A stretch of DNA of 64,000 nucleotides from Cellulomonas taurus (GTDB taxonomy: Bacteria; Actinomycetota; Actinomycetes; Actinomycetales; Cellulomonadaceae): assembly GCF_012931845.1 (NCBI RefSeq), contig NZ_CP051884.1, positions 2,480,001-2,544,000 of the forward strand, read 5' to 3'. Positions 40,127-53,176 of the stretch are shown here, piece by piece; within the stretch, counting starts at the first letter, position 1; the number at the start of each line of letters is the position of its first letter. The notes under the pieces are model-generated. The model was not told the origin of the DNA and ran no database searches. It saw only the letters and a list, made by a program, of their open reading frames with translations. Position numbers and translations under genes: made by a program.

Positions 40127-40591
40127 ATGGCCCCCAGCCGCTTCCTGCCGGACTTCTCCGCGCCGCGTCGACTCGATCCCGTGCGCCGACGGGACCGTCG
40201 CGGCCGCGGTCTGCGCGGTCCCCTGCTCCCGGCCTCCCTGCCCGCCGCGCGCAGCCGGGGTGAGCGCTTCGACGACCTGGTGCTCGGGTCGGTCGAACGC
40301 CTGGAACTGCGCTGGGGCCGACAGCTGGACGGGGTGGAGTTCGCGGTCGAGGACGTGCCCCCCGCCGACCCCGCGCCGTGGGAGCGCGGCGGTGTGCCGC
40401 TCGGGCGCTGCTTCCCGAGCGAACCCGGCCTGCCGCCCCGGATCGTGGTCTACCGGCGACCGGTGGAGACCCGCGCGGTGGGCAGCGACGACCTGGGCGA
40501 GCTGGTGCACGAGGTCGTGGTCGACCAGGTGGCCCACCTGCTCGGCCGCGCGCCGGAGGAGATCGACCCCCAGCTCGGGGACGGGCGCTAG
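40127..40591 (+). CDS. Metallopeptidase-like (zincin) protein
   Basis: A 154-residue protein of the small zincin family found next to DUF3499 genes. The fold region is ERFDDLVLGSVERLELRWG and PRIVVYRRPVETRA. The expected HExxH helix reads LVHEVVVDQVAHLLG: HE is kept, but the second His is displaced, so zinc peptidase activity is doubtful. TAGAGT (40115-40120) ends six bases before the ATG, indicating a leaderless mRNA and a firm start. The glycosyltransferase gene follows after 12 bases. Confidence 0.8.
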   Translation: MAPSRFLPDFSAPRRLDPVRRRDRRGRGLRGPLLPASLPAARSRGERFDDLVLGSVERLELRWGRQLDGVEFAVEDVPPADPAPWERGGVPLGRCFPSEPGLPPRIVVYRRPVETRAVGSDDLGELVHEVVVDQVAHLLGRAPEEIDPQLGDGR

Positions 40592-40603
40592 TCTGACCCG
40601 GCC

Positions 40604-41470
40604 ATGACGACCTCCCCCAGCTCCGCCCTGCCCGCCGTGCGCGTGGTGACCATCGTGTTCAATCCGGGACCGGAACTGGACGCCTTCGTGGACAGCCTGG
40701 CGTCCGCGACCACCGCCCCGGTGGAGCTGGTGATCGTGGACAACGGCGCCGATCCGGAGCTGACCGACCGGGTCGCTGCGCGCAGCGGTGCCCGGGTGGT
40801 GCGCACCGGGGAGAACCTCGGCTACGGCGGCGGCGCGAACGCCGGTGCCGCCGGGGCGACCCAGGACTGGATCGTGGTGGCGAACCCGGACGTCATCTGG
40901 CAGCCGGGTTCGCTGGACGTGCTGCTGCGGGCAGCCGGCCGCATCCCCTCCGCCGGGTCGCTCGGCCCCGCGCTGCTGAACGAGGACGGCACCGTCTATC
41001 CCTCGGCGCGCGAGCTGCCCTCGCTGACCCAGGGCGCCGGACACGCCGTGCTGGGCAAGGTCTGGCCGGGCAACCCGTGGACCCGGGCGTACCACCGGCG
41101 CCAGGAGTCGGTCGGCACCGAGCGCCCCGCCGGCTGGCTGTCGGGTGCCTGCCTGCTGCTGCGCCGCGACGCCTTCGAGGCCCTGGGCGGATTCGACACC
41201 AGCTACTTCATGTTCTTCGAGGACGTGGACCTGGGCGAGCGGCTCGGCCGCGCGGGCTGGGCCAACGTCTACGTCCCGGATGCCGCCGTCGTGCACGTCG
41301 GTGGCGTGTCCTGGAAGGCGCGCCCGGCCCGGATGATCGCCGCGCACCACGCCAGTGCCCGGCAGTACCTGCACCGCCGCTACCACCGGTGGTGGCAGTG
41401 GCCGGTGCGGGTGGCCGTCAGCCTCGGGCTGGGTCTGCGCGAGCGGGTGGAGCTGCGGGCAGCCCGTTAG
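40604..41470 (+). CDS. GT2 glycosyltransferase, WbbL/rhamnosyltransferase-like
   Basis: A 288-residue GT-A enzyme. Motifs: VVTIVFNPGPELDAFVDSL, the nucleotide-binding VIVDNGAD, NLGYGGGANAGA, the DxD-like ANPDVIW, and the acceptor loop GGFDTSYFMFFEDVDLGERL. The last two patterns are typical of WbbL-type rhamnosyltransferases that build the linker between peptidoglycan and wall polysaccharide. That acceptor and sugar are inferred, not shown. A TAGTCT element overlaps the previous stop codon, nine bases before the ATG, so it may also have its own start site. Confidence 0.85.
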   Translation: MTTSPSSALPAVRVVTIVFNPGPELDAFVDSLASATTAPVELVIVDNGADPELTDRVAARSGARVVRTGENLGYGGGANAGAAGATQDWIVVANPDVIWQPGSLDVLLRAAGRIPSAGSLGPALLNEDGTVYPSARELPSLTQGAGHAVLGKVWPGNPWTRAYHRRQESVGTERPAGWLSGACLLLRRDAFEALGGFDTSYFMFFEDVDLGERLGRAGWANVYVPDAAVVHVGGVSWKARPARMIAAHHASARQYLHRRYHRWWQWPVRVAVSLGLGLRERVELRAAR

Positions 41471-41517
41471 CCACCCCGCGTCGCCCGATCCCCCGACCAG
41501 CTGCGACGGCTACCCGA

Positions 41518-43116
41518 TCAACCGAGGCCGGCGCGGTCGGCGGGCCGCACGCGCACGGTGGACGCTCCGCCCGGATCCGACACCGGGGACACGACCGCGA
41601 TCAGGTCACCGTCGTCCACCGTGGTCCAGGTGAACAGCGACCAGGCGATCCGCACCCCCTCCGGCGCGACGACCTCCACCGCGGTGGTGTCGGCGTCCAG
41701 GTCAGCCAGGTCCACCCGATCGGTGCTGCCGACGCCGACGCTGACCTGGTGCTCGCCCAGCAGCCCGCGCGCCCCGTAGGTCCGCACCGTCACCTCGACG
41801 GTGGGGCCGGTGGCCGTCTCGTCGTCGGTCGGCAGCTGTCCCTGGGTGGGGGTCGGCGACGGTGTGTCCGCGGGTGTGCTGACCGCGGCGTCGTCGGCGG
41901 CCAGCACCGACAGCATCAGGCGCGCGTCGGCCCCGGCGGGCCGGGCCGCCACACCGCCGCCGGTGCCGGTGGAAGCGGCCCAGGTGCGGTCCATCCGGGG
42001 CACCGAGTCCTGCTCGCCGGCCTTGCCCTCCCGGGCCAGCGACGCCCCGGCGACCACCGGGTGATCGGCCTGGACGACGGCGGTGTACGGCCCGGCGGGC
42101 AGGCCGCCCAGGGACAGGTCGGTGACGATCCCGGGGTCGAGGGTCAGGTCCTGCGCACCAGCGAGCGGCACCTCCCCGTCCGGTCCGACCAGGGTGACCG
42201 AGACGGTCGCGGCGGTGTCCCCCGGCGCGACCAGGCGCAGCTGCGCGGCATCCGGGTCGTCGACCGCGGTCTGCTGCAGCATCAGACCGGGCACGATCTG
42301 CTCGTCGGCGGGGGCCGTGCCCGCGGTGACCAGGTCGGTGCCGCGCGGGGTCAGTCCGTCCAGCAGCGAGTCCTGGAGGTAGGCGGAGACCTGTCCACCC
42401 GATGCCTGGGCGTGCACGACGATCCGGCGCTGTTCGGCCGCGACGCCGGGCAGGACGACCGTCCGACTGGACTGCGGGGCGACCAGCACGTCGGCGCTGG
42501 TCGACAGGTCCACCGCTCCCGCCGGGCCCCACATGGTCAGCGACACCTGCGCGGTGGTGACCCCGGGGTTCACCAGCACCAGGTCGGCGGTGCTCTCCAG
42601 CTCGGTGCTGCCACCGACCAGCCACACGTCGGAGGCCGCGGTGGTGCAACTGCCCGCTGCCAGGCCGCGCAGGTCGCCATCGGTGGTGACCGCGCTGGTG
42701 GTGCCGACGATCCGTGCCGCCTGACCGTCCTGGGCGGGCGCGCTGAGCACCGCCGGGGCGGACAGGTCGCGCAAGGTGGCCGAACCACCGGAGAGCGCCG
42801 AGGCGGCACCACCCAGCGGGGTCAGGGTCGCCGCGCTGCCACCGGAGAGGTCCACCGCGCTGATCCGCTGCACGGGGTCGACCGGCACCCGGCTGAACGC
42901 CGAGCCCCCGGCGTCCGACTCCTCCGGCAGGGTGAGCGGCCCCGGGCAGACCAGGGACGTCGTGCCGGCCGGGACGTCCACCTCGGTAGCACCGGTGGCG
43001 GCGACATCGGCACGCGGCAGCGCGATCCCCAGGGCGGCGGCGCCACCGGCCAGGGCGAGCACCGCCAGTCCGCTGATCCAGCGGGCGGCACGGCCGCGGG
43101 TGTCGGATCCGGTCAT
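41518..43116 (-). CDS. DUF5719 secreted/anchored protein
   Basis: A 532-residue protein with one N-terminal membrane segment (about residues 12-33, ISGLAVLALAGGAAALGIAL) and a large extracytoplasmic part rich in Val, Thr, Ala and Asp, with repeated beta-sandwich-like units. This matches DUF5719, always found after a giant glycosyltransferase gene, as here (two bases apart). Only a few cysteines occur. Role unknown; dependence on the glycan made by its partner is plausible. Confidence 0.85.
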   Translation of the reverse strand: MTGSDTRGRAARWISGLAVLALAGGAAALGIALPRADVAATGATEVDVPAGTTSLVCPGPLTLPEESDAGGSAFSRVPVDPVQRISAVDLSGGSAATLTPLGGAASALSGGSATLRDLSAPAVLSAPAQDGQAARIVGTTSAVTTDGDLRGLAAGSCTTAASDVWLVGGSTELESTADLVLVNPGVTTAQVSLTMWGPAGAVDLSTSADVLVAPQSSRTVVLPGVAAEQRRIVVHAQASGGQVSAYLQDSLLDGLTPRGTDLVTAGTAPADEQIVPGLMLQQTAVDDPDAAQLRLVAPGDTAATVSVTLVGPDGEVPLAGAQDLTLDPGIVTDLSLGGLPAGPYTAVVQADHPVVAGASLAREGKAGEQDSVPRMDRTWAASTGTGGGVAARPAGADARLMLSVLAADDAAVSTPADTPSPTPTQGQLPTDDETATGPTVEVTVRTYGARGLLGEHQVSVGVGSTDRVDLADLDADTTAVEVVAPEGVRIAWSLFTWTTVDDGDLIAVVSPVSDPGGASTVRVRPADRAGLG

Positions 43117-43117
43117 C

Positions 43118-46840
<3,723 letters not shown>

Positions 46841-46870
46841 GCCATCATGCGGCCCGGCGGCCGCGATCCG

Positions 46871-47200
46871 TCAGACCACACGCCGCTTGAGCTTGCGGCG
46901 CTCTCGCTCGGACAGCCCGCCCCAGATGCCGAAGCGCTCGTCGTTCTCCAGCGCGTACTCCAGGCACTCGGACTTGACCTCGCAGCTCTGGCAGACCTTC
47001 TTGGCCTCGCGGGTGGAGCCGCCCTTCTCCGGGAAGAACGCCTCGGGGTCGGTCTGGGCGCACAGCGCGCGTTCCTGCCAGCCCATCAGCCCGTCGTCCT
47101 CGGGGCTGCCGAAGAGCGGCAGCACCGCCGCTCCCTGGGTCGCCGGGGCGGTGAGCGCGTCGGACGGGAAGCCCCCGTCGTCGTCGAGCAGATTCCACAT
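46871..47200 (-). CDS. whiB2: WhiB-family Fe-S regulator (WhiB2/WhmD-like)
   Basis: A 109-residue WhiB protein. Four cysteines for a 4Fe-4S cluster are at 47, 70, 73 and 79 (CAQTD then CQSCEVKSEC), followed by the turn FGIWGGLSERERR and a basic tail KLKRRVV that contacts DNA. WhiB2/WhmD controls septation and division; WhiB proteins bind the principal sigma factor. The orthologue name rests on its place beside the mutase and glycosyltransferase genes. The ATG at 47200 follows a GGAGG site. It is served by a clear promoter at 47313-47341. Confidence 0.9.
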   Translation of the reverse strand: MWNLLDDDGGFPSDALTAPATQGAAVLPLFGSPEDDGLMGWQERALCAQTDPEAFFPEKGGSTREAKKVCQSCEVKSECLEYALENDERFGIWGGLSERERRKLKRRVV

Positions 47201-47312
47201 GTGTGCCTCCGCGCTCGATCGTGGTGAAGTGCTGTCGGTGGTGCCCCTGCCACCGATCCGCACCACGGTCGCTGCGGGCAGCGTGGCGGTGTGTCGGTGT
47301 TCTCTGGGAGAA

Positions 47313-47341
47313 ATTACACGAGTGTCGTTCCCATCCGTCAA
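47313..47341 (-). promoter_or_regulatory. Housekeeping promoter of whiB
   Basis: On the minus strand TTGACG (47341-47336) and TGTAAT (47318-47313) are separated by exactly 17 bases, close to the vegetative sigma-70 consensus. The transcript would have a leader of about 105 bases before the whiB ATG, long for this genome. Confidence 0.7.
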
Positions 47342-47462
47342 GCCGGGGCGTGCTATTGGCGGCTCATCTGCCGGAATGTCCGCTTCCCCGACCGGGCACC
47401 TTCACCGGCCCTTCACCACCGCGTGATCATGGGCAACGCACAGCTCGTCCTAGGCTGACCGG

Positions 47463-48152
47463 ATGACCGAGTCGTCAGCGCCCACGATCGCCGCCCTGCT
47501 CACCGGCCTGATCCGCGACCCCGGGCGACCCCGGCTCACCTGGTACGGCCCCGAGGGTGAACGCATCGAGCTGTCCGGCGCGGTGCTGGACAACTGGGTG
47601 GCCAAGACCACCAATCTGCTGGTCGAGGAGTTCGACGCCGGGCCGGGCACCCGACTGCGGCTCGACCTGCCGGTGCACTGGCGCACGCTGGTCTGGGCGC
47701 TCGCCGCCTGGCGGGCCGGCGCGACGGTGCTGCCGACCGACGCCGGGGCGGACATCGTGGTCACCGACCACCCCGACCGGCATCCGGGCGTCGACCAGCT
47801 CGTCGCGGTGGCACTGCCCGGCCTCAGCCTCCGGTGGACGGGTCCGGCGCTGCCCCCGGGGGCGGTGGACGCCGCCCAAGCGGTGATGACCTACGGCGAC
47901 GTGATCGGCTGGGCGCCGCCGGTGGACAGCACCGCGGAGGCACTGCCCGGTGTGCGCTTCGACCAGCTGATCGCGCCGGAGGACACCGCCGGTGCCCGCA
48001 CCCTGCTGACCGGCGATCAGGAGGTGACCGAGCTGCTGTTGACCGCGCTGCGGGTCTGGGCGTCCGGCGGCTCGGTGGTCCTGGCACCCGGCGCCGACGC
48101 CGAGCGCGCCGACCGGATCGGCGAGACCGAACGCGTCACCATCCGCGGCTGA
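47463..48152 (+). CDS. TIGR03089-family protein (AMP-binding-like)
   Basis: A 229-residue actinobacterial protein related to the N-terminal half of acyl-CoA synthetases. RLTWYGPEGERIELSGAVLD and NWVAKTTNLLVEEFDAGPG correspond to the start of AMP-binding domains, and HWRTLVWALAAWRAGATVLP to their A2 region. The adenylation core and C-terminal lid are absent, so catalysis is unlikely. TAGGCT (47451-47456) ends six bases before the ATG, indicating a leaderless mRNA. It converges on the next gene, with 12 bases between stops. Confidence 0.88.
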   Translation: MTESSAPTIAALLTGLIRDPGRPRLTWYGPEGERIELSGAVLDNWVAKTTNLLVEEFDAGPGTRLRLDLPVHWRTLVWALAAWRAGATVLPTDAGADIVVTDHPDRHPGVDQLVAVALPGLSLRWTGPALPPGAVDAAQAVMTYGDVIGWAPPVDSTAEALPGVRFDQLIAPEDTAGARTLLTGDQEVTELLLTALRVWASGGSVVLAPGADAERADRIGETERVTIRG

Positions 48153-48164
48153 GACGCACCCGGG

Positions 48165-50186
48165 TCAGAACGGGGTGACGGTGCCGTCCGGGCGCAGCGT
48201 CCCGAGCCAGACCTGCGACCGGACCGAGTCCACGGTGTCCGGCACCCCGCTGAGCGAACGGCCGAGCGTGGTCGAGGTCGTGGCACCCACCGGGTGGATC
48301 GGCTCGCTGGTCCAGGTGTAGACCGCCGGGTCGAAGCTGGCCACCGCCACCCGGCCGCCGCCCCAGGCAGCGAGCACCGCGGCGAGCTGACCACGGTCGG
48401 GGGCGCCGACGAACTCGACCACCTCCACGTCGCACAGCACCCGGAGGGTCGCCAGGTAGCGGAACGGGCTGGAGTGGGTCCACACCACCCGGTCGACCCC
48501 GTGGGCCGACAGCTGCGCGCAGACGGCGTGCGCCTGGGTCGAGCGGCCGGAGAGCTCGGAGACGTACGCCCCCGGCCGCCAGGTGCTGACCGGCACGGCG
48601 ACCAGCGCCAGGGCGAGCCCGGCCGCGAGCGCCCGCCGGATCGGCCGCGCCACCCGCCCGGGGGTGCGCACCAGCAGGTCCAGCGCCGCCGTCGCGCCGA
48701 GCAGCAGCCCGGGGAAGGTCGCGGGGAGCAGCCGCCGCGCCGCCCACACCTGGTCCGGGGTGATGCTGACCCGCACCAGCGGGAAGACCGCCGCCACCCC
48801 GATGACCGCGACCACCACTAGCAACCCGGGATCGCGGTCGACGACCGCCCGGCGCAGCAGCAGGGCCAACCCCAGGAAGCCCAGGACCACCGCCGCGATC
48901 CCGAGGTACCAGACCACCCAGGTGACCGTCTGCTCGTCGTAGGAGCGCGCCGGGTCCAGCGGCTGGCCGTCGGCCGCCTGCAGGATCTGCACCGCGATCC
49001 CGAAGCCCGAATCCGCGTCGGTCCACCGGCCCTGCCACCACAGGGGCCGACTGGCCAGCACCACGGCGAGCAGCAGGACGACGGCCGCGGCCACCCCGCC
49101 GAGCGTCCGGCGCCGGATCAGCACCCACCGCCGCACCGACCCGAGCCGGGCGGCGGGTACCGCGAGCACCAGGACGCCCACGACGACCACGACGGCGGTG
49201 GCGGTCAGCAGGGAGCTCACCTGGTCCTGGTGCATCCGCAGGTACTCCGGGCTCAGCCGCAGCACGTCCACCAGCCCCAGAGCCGTCATCGCGGTGGCGG
49301 CGAGGACGGCGAGCACCGCCCGGCCGCGCGCCGCACCACCGGCCGCGACCCCGGCCACCGCCACCCCGCCGACCAACCCGACCACCGCCACCGCGCCGTC
49401 GATCCGTGCGGTGGCGATCCCGCCGATCAGCAGCCCGGTGAGCACCGCCGGTCGCCACCCCTGGTCCCGCCACCCGGCCAGGGCCACGGTCAGGCCCCCG
49501 GCCAGGAAGGCCACGGTCAACGGTTCGGTGTAGGCCGCGCGGGTGCTGACCAGGAAGGGCAGGCAACATGCGAGGGCGGCCGTGGGCACCAGGGCGACCA
49601 CCGGCCCGGCCAGCCGACGGGCGGTGCCGAAGACCGCGAGCAGCGCGACCACGCCGATCAGCAGCCCGCCCAGCCGCACGCCGGACTCCCCCGCGACCCA
49701 GCCCGGCATCGCCAGCAGGGCGGGCAGCATCTTGTTGCCCTGGGCGTGGAGCGCGCCGTCCTGCAGGAAGAACGCCTCGGTGCCGGCCCCGGCGCCGGAC
49801 ACCGCCGCGGTGGCAGCGGCCCCCACCGGGATCGGTGCGGCCGGGTGGTCCACCAGCCACAGGGCCTGCAACGTGAGGAAGCCGGGGTCGCGGTTGACCA
49901 CCACGTACTCGGCGAGGTGCCGTGCGCTCCACCCGACCCAGGCGACACAGCCGAGCAGCACGGCGACCGTGGACCACAGGCCCGCGCGGGTCACCGGCGG
50001 CGCGGTCGGCGACCACCGCCACAGCCCGGCGCCGAGCATCCCGGCCAGCGGCAGCACCGTCCACGGGGTGAACACCCCGGCCAGCACGGTGAGCAGTCCG
50101 GCCAGGCCGAGCGCGAGCAGCAGCACCGGCGCGCGGTCCGGCACCGCGACCAGGACCCGCGCCACCCGGCCGCCCGGTGTGGTCAT
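48165..50186 (-). CDS. Multi-helix GT-C-like membrane protein
   Basis: A 673-residue integral membrane protein with about 13 helices in the first 550 residues and a C-terminal soluble domain of about 120 residues. Extracytoplasmic loop 1 holds VVVNRDPGFLTLQALWLVDH, with an Asp expected in GT-C glycosyltransferases that use polyprenyl-phosphate sugars. Family membership (GT39/GT87-like) is inferred from layout; no exact signature is claimed. It is four bases after manA and is the last gene of the leftward unit. A substrate of mannosyl-phosphoprenol type would fit its neighbour. Confidence 0.75.
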   Translation of the reverse strand: MTTPGGRVARVLVAVPDRAPVLLLALGLAGLLTVLAGVFTPWTVLPLAGMLGAGLWRWSPTAPPVTRAGLWSTVAVLLGCVAWVGWSARHLAEYVVVNRDPGFLTLQALWLVDHPAAPIPVGAAATAAVSGAGAGTEAFFLQDGALHAQGNKMLPALLAMPGWVAGESGVRLGGLLIGVVALLAVFGTARRLAGPVVALVPTAALACCLPFLVSTRAAYTEPLTVAFLAGGLTVALAGWRDQGWRPAVLTGLLIGGIATARIDGAVAVVGLVGGVAVAGVAAGGAARGRAVLAVLAATAMTALGLVDVLRLSPEYLRMHQDQVSSLLTATAVVVVVGVLVLAVPAARLGSVRRWVLIRRRTLGGVAAAVVLLLAVVLASRPLWWQGRWTDADSGFGIAVQILQAADGQPLDPARSYDEQTVTWVVWYLGIAAVVLGFLGLALLLRRAVVDRDPGLLVVVAVIGVAAVFPLVRVSITPDQVWAARRLLPATFPGLLLGATAALDLLVRTPGRVARPIRRALAAGLALALVAVPVSTWRPGAYVSELSGRSTQAHAVCAQLSAHGVDRVVWTHSSPFRYLATLRVLCDVEVVEFVGAPDRGQLAAVLAAWGGGRVAVASFDPAVYTWTSEPIHPVGATTSTTLGRSLSGVPDTVDSVRSQVWLGTLRPDGTVTPF

Positions 50187-50190
50187 CGGA

Positions 50191-51387
50191 TCAGGGGACG
50201 TCGGCCTGCACCAGGGTGCCGGCCCCGCGCAGGGTGAGCGCGCCGTCCACCGCCGGGACGAAGGCCGCCTGGCCACGGGTCAGCTCCAGCTCGCCGTCGT
50301 CCGCCGTCGCGGCGGTGACGGTGCCGTCCAGGCAGAGCAGGATCCGCGGACCGCGGCCGGGCAGTGGGTGACTGGCTCCGTCGACCACCTCGGTGACCGA
50401 CAGCTCGAAGTCGTCCACCGGCGCGTAGAACACCTTGGTCGCACCGTGGAAGCGCTCGGGCGCGATCCGGATCGGCGGGGCGGCCACGTAGTCGACGTTG
50501 CGGAGCAGTTCCTCCACGTCGACGTGCTTGGGGGTCAGCCCGGCACGCAGCACGTTGTCGCTGCTCGCCATGATCTCCACCCCGGTCCCCGCCAGGTAGG
50601 CGTGCACCCCGCCGGCCGGGACGAACAGCGCCTCCCCGGGATGCAGGGTGACCGGGTTGAGCAGCAGCGAGGTGACCACTCCGGGGTCGCCGGGGTAGGC
50701 CTCCTGCAACCGGACCACGGTGCGGTCCGCGCGCGGCGACGGCGACCCGTTCGCCAGCCGGGCGGCGCAGGCGGCGGCGAACTCCCCGACGTCACCGGCC
50801 GAGGGACGCGAGTCCGGGCGCAGCAACCAGGTGAAGGCGGTCTCGATCCCGCCCACCGACGGCTGCGCGCGCAGGATCCCGCGCAGCTGCTCGGCGATCC
50901 GGGTCTCCAGACCGTCCAGCAGCTCGCTCAGTCGCCGGGGTGCGCGGAACCCGCACATCGCCTCGAACCGGGTGAGCGCGTAGAGCAGTTCGGGCTTGTG
51001 GTTCCGGTCGCGGAAGCTGCGCTCGGGCGCGTCCAGCGGGATCCCCACGGCGTCCTCACGCACGTAGCCGCCGACGGCGCGCTCCTTCTGCGGATGCACC
51101 TGCAAGGACAGCGGGGACTGCGCGGCGATCACCTTGAGCAGGTAGGGCAGCGTCGGCCCGAACCGGCCGGTGACGTCGTCACCGAGCGTGCTGACCGGGT
51201 CGTCGGCGAGCGCCCCGGTCAGCGTCCGACCGCCCTCGGGCAGCTGCAGCACGGAGGGCGCGTTCGGGTGGGCACCGAACCAGGCCTCGGCCATCGGCCC
51301 GCCGGTGGCGTCCACCCCGAGCCGCTCGGGCAGCTCGGTGGTGGACCCCCAGGCGTAGGTCTGGATCGTCGGAGTGAGACGGTGCAC
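50191..51387 (-). CDS. manA: Mannose-6-phosphate isomerase, class I
   Basis: A 398-residue zinc enzyme interconverting fructose-6-phosphate and mannose-6-phosphate. It opens with IQTYAWGSTTELPERLG and shows the metal ligands in SPLSLQVHPQ and DRNHKPELLYALT. The cupin-like PGEALFVPAGGVHAYLAGTG follows at the expected place. With manB it supplies mannose-1-phosphate for GDP-mannose. The start is a GTG with an AGG stretch before it. It sits 18 bases after the methyltransferase gene. Confidence 0.94.
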   Translation of the reverse strand: MHRLTPTIQTYAWGSTTELPERLGVDATGGPMAEAWFGAHPNAPSVLQLPEGGRTLTGALADDPVSTLGDDVTGRFGPTLPYLLKVIAAQSPLSLQVHPQKERAVGGYVREDAVGIPLDAPERSFRDRNHKPELLYALTRFEAMCGFRAPRRLSELLDGLETRIAEQLRGILRAQPSVGGIETAFTWLLRPDSRPSAGDVGEFAAACAARLANGSPSPRADRTVVRLQEAYPGDPGVVTSLLLNPVTLHPGEALFVPAGGVHAYLAGTGVEIMASSDNVLRAGLTPKHVDVEELLRNVDYVAAPPIRIAPERFHGATKVFYAPVDDFELSVTEVVDGASHPLPGRGPRILLCLDGTVTAATADDGELELTRGQAAFVPAVDGALTLRGAGTLVQADVP

Positions 51388-51405
51388 GGGAACCTCGCTC
51401 GCGGA

Positions 51406-52140
51406 TCAATGCAGGCGCAGGACCGCGGTCTCCCGCGGGTAGGGCAGCGAGGGCACCCAGCCGTGGATCCGCTGCACGTCCAACCCGCTGCTGTCCATCC
51501 CGCTGCGGTACCGCGGGCGCTGCGTGTCGTCGAACAGGATGATCCCGCCGGGGGCAAGGCGGCGGGCGGCTGCCTGCATGCAGGCGACCCGCGCGCGGCC
51601 GTCCACCACGATCAGGTCGAAGTCGCCCTCCACCCGGTCGATCGCGTTCACGTAGTCGGCGTAGTCGTTGCCGTCCTCGCCGCGACGGCCCGAGGGCACC
51701 AGCGGTTCGTGCGAGCGGGTGGCAGGCACCTCGATCAGCTCGACCTTGTCGGCCAGCCCCGTGTCGGCCAGGACCCGGCGCATCACCTCGGCCCAGCCGC
51801 CGTGGTGTTCGACGCTGTGCACCTCACCGGCGCGGCGACCCAGCCACACCGAGCTGGCCCCCGACCCGTACTCGAACACCCGGGCCCGGCCGTCCAGGGC
51901 CGCGAGGTGCCGCTCCACCACGTCGATCGCCCCGTAGGTCCACCACGGCTGGTCCAGGGACACCAGGTCCTCGACGTCGTGGATCGCGAACAGCGTCCGC
52001 AGATGACCTGCGACGCTGGACGGGTTCGCCCGGTACGCCTTGTCCAGCTTGTCGAGCACCCCGGTCCGCTGGGCGGCGCTGCGCAGCCCGCGCGAGGTCT
52101 TGACGTACGCCGAACGCGCCGTCTCTCCGATTCCCGCCAC
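51406..52140 (-). CDS. Class I SAM-dependent methyltransferase
   Basis: A 244-residue methyltransferase. Motif I is VFEYGSGASSVWLG, followed by VHSVEHHGGWAEVMRRVL and the acidic FDLIVVDGRARVACM block. This subgroup is common in polysaccharide and glycopeptidolipid loci, where it may methylate a sugar. The GTG at 52140 is chosen because GGAGGG lies eight bases before it; the upstream GTG at 52158 would leave that site inside the gene. A TAGGCT -10 element (52183-52178) faces left. It heads the leftward unit with manA. Confidence 0.82.
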   Translation of the reverse strand: MAGIGETARSAYVKTSRGLRSAAQRTGVLDKLDKAYRANPSSVAGHLRTLFAIHDVEDLVSLDQPWWTYGAIDVVERHLAALDGRARVFEYGSGASSVWLGRRAGEVHSVEHHGGWAEVMRRVLADTGLADKVELIEVPATRSHEPLVPSGRRGEDGNDYADYVNAIDRVEGDFDLIVVDGRARVACMQAAARRLAPGGIILFDDTQRPRYRSGMDSSGLDVQRIHGWVPSLPYPRETAVLRLH

Positions 52141-52205
52141 TGATCTGTCCCTCCACACGCCATCGGCAACTTCGACAGCCTAGGGGATGCCCCTATCCTC
52201 GTCGG

Positions 52206-53120
52206 ATGCGTTCCAGGCGTGGTGTGGTCGGTGCTGCCTTCTTCGTGGTCGCACTGGCCCTGCTGGTCTGGGCGGTGGCGAGCCGCTGGGACGAGCTCGC
52301 CCAGGCCTGGACCCGCCTGGACCTGGTGACGGTGCTGCTGTCGCTGCTGCTGGCCTGCGCCGGTCTGGTCGCGCAGATGCTGTCCTGGCGCTCCCTGCTG
52401 GCCGGGACCGGTGGTGCCCCCGACCTGCGCGCCTCCGCCCGGATCTACTACCACGGGCAGCTCGGCAAGTACGTGCCCGGCAGTGTCTGGGCCGTGGTCG
52501 CCCAGGCCGAGCTCGGCAAGGCGCACAAGCTGTCCCGGGCGCGCAGCGCCGTGGTCGCCCTCGGTGCGCTGGCGGTGCTCCTGGTGGTCGGCGGTGCGGT
52601 GGCGGTGATCGGCCTGGCCGCCGGGTCCCCGCAGTCCCTGTCCACCTACTGGTGGGCGGTGCTGGTGGTGCCGCTGGGTGCGATCGGCCTGGCACCGCCG
52701 GTGTTCAACTGGGTGGTCGGCAAGGCACTGGTCGTCCTGCGCCGGGGCGACCAGAGCGTGCGGGTGGACGGCCGCGGGCTCGCCGGGTCGGCGCTGTGGG
52801 CCCTGGTGATGTGGGTGCTGTTCGGCCTGCACGCCTTCGTCCTGCTGCACGCCCTGCACCCGGACGACCCGGGCCGTGGCCTGCTGCTCTCCCTCGGGGC
52901 GTTCGCCCTGGCCTGGGTGGTCGGCTTCCTGGTGATCATCGCGCCGGCCGGGACCGGACCCCGGGAGGCGGCGCTGGTGCTGGCGCTGGCACCCATGGTG
53001 ACCAGCTCGGACGCCCTGCTGATCGCCCTGGTCAGCCGGGTGCTGATGGTGGTCGCCGACGCCGGTGCCGCCGGGGTCGCCGCGCTGCTCCGCCGCCGGA
53101 CGCCGAGCCGGCCCGGCTAA
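52206..53120 (+). CDS. Flippase-like membrane protein (UPF0104/LPG_synthase_TM type)
   Basis: A 304-residue membrane protein with about eight helices. The signature IYYHGQLGKYVPGSVWAVV and the late PAGTGPREAALVLAL match the transmembrane domain family related to MprF flippases and to AglD. Such proteins often accompany glycan genes and may move polyprenyl-linked sugars, which is inference. TATCCT (52194-52199) ends six bases before the ATG, giving a probable leaderless mRNA. It leads the rightward unit, 65 bases from the divergent methyltransferase. Confidence 0.83.
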   Translation: MRSRRGVVGAAFFVVALALLVWAVASRWDELAQAWTRLDLVTVLLSLLLACAGLVAQMLSWRSLLAGTGGAPDLRASARIYYHGQLGKYVPGSVWAVVAQAELGKAHKLSRARSAVVALGALAVLLVVGGAVAVIGLAAGSPQSLSTYWWAVLVVPLGAIGLAPPVFNWVVGKALVVLRRGDQSVRVDGRGLAGSALWALVMWVLFGLHAFVLLHALHPDDPGRGLLLSLGAFALAWVVGFLVIIAPAGTGPREAALVLALAPMVTSSDALLIALVSRVLMVVADAGAAGVAALLRRRTPSRPG

Positions 53121-53176
53121 CATCGACGCGGTCGCCCCTGCGGCCTCCCCTGATCTCTCCCGTGGAGGAGCCCGGC

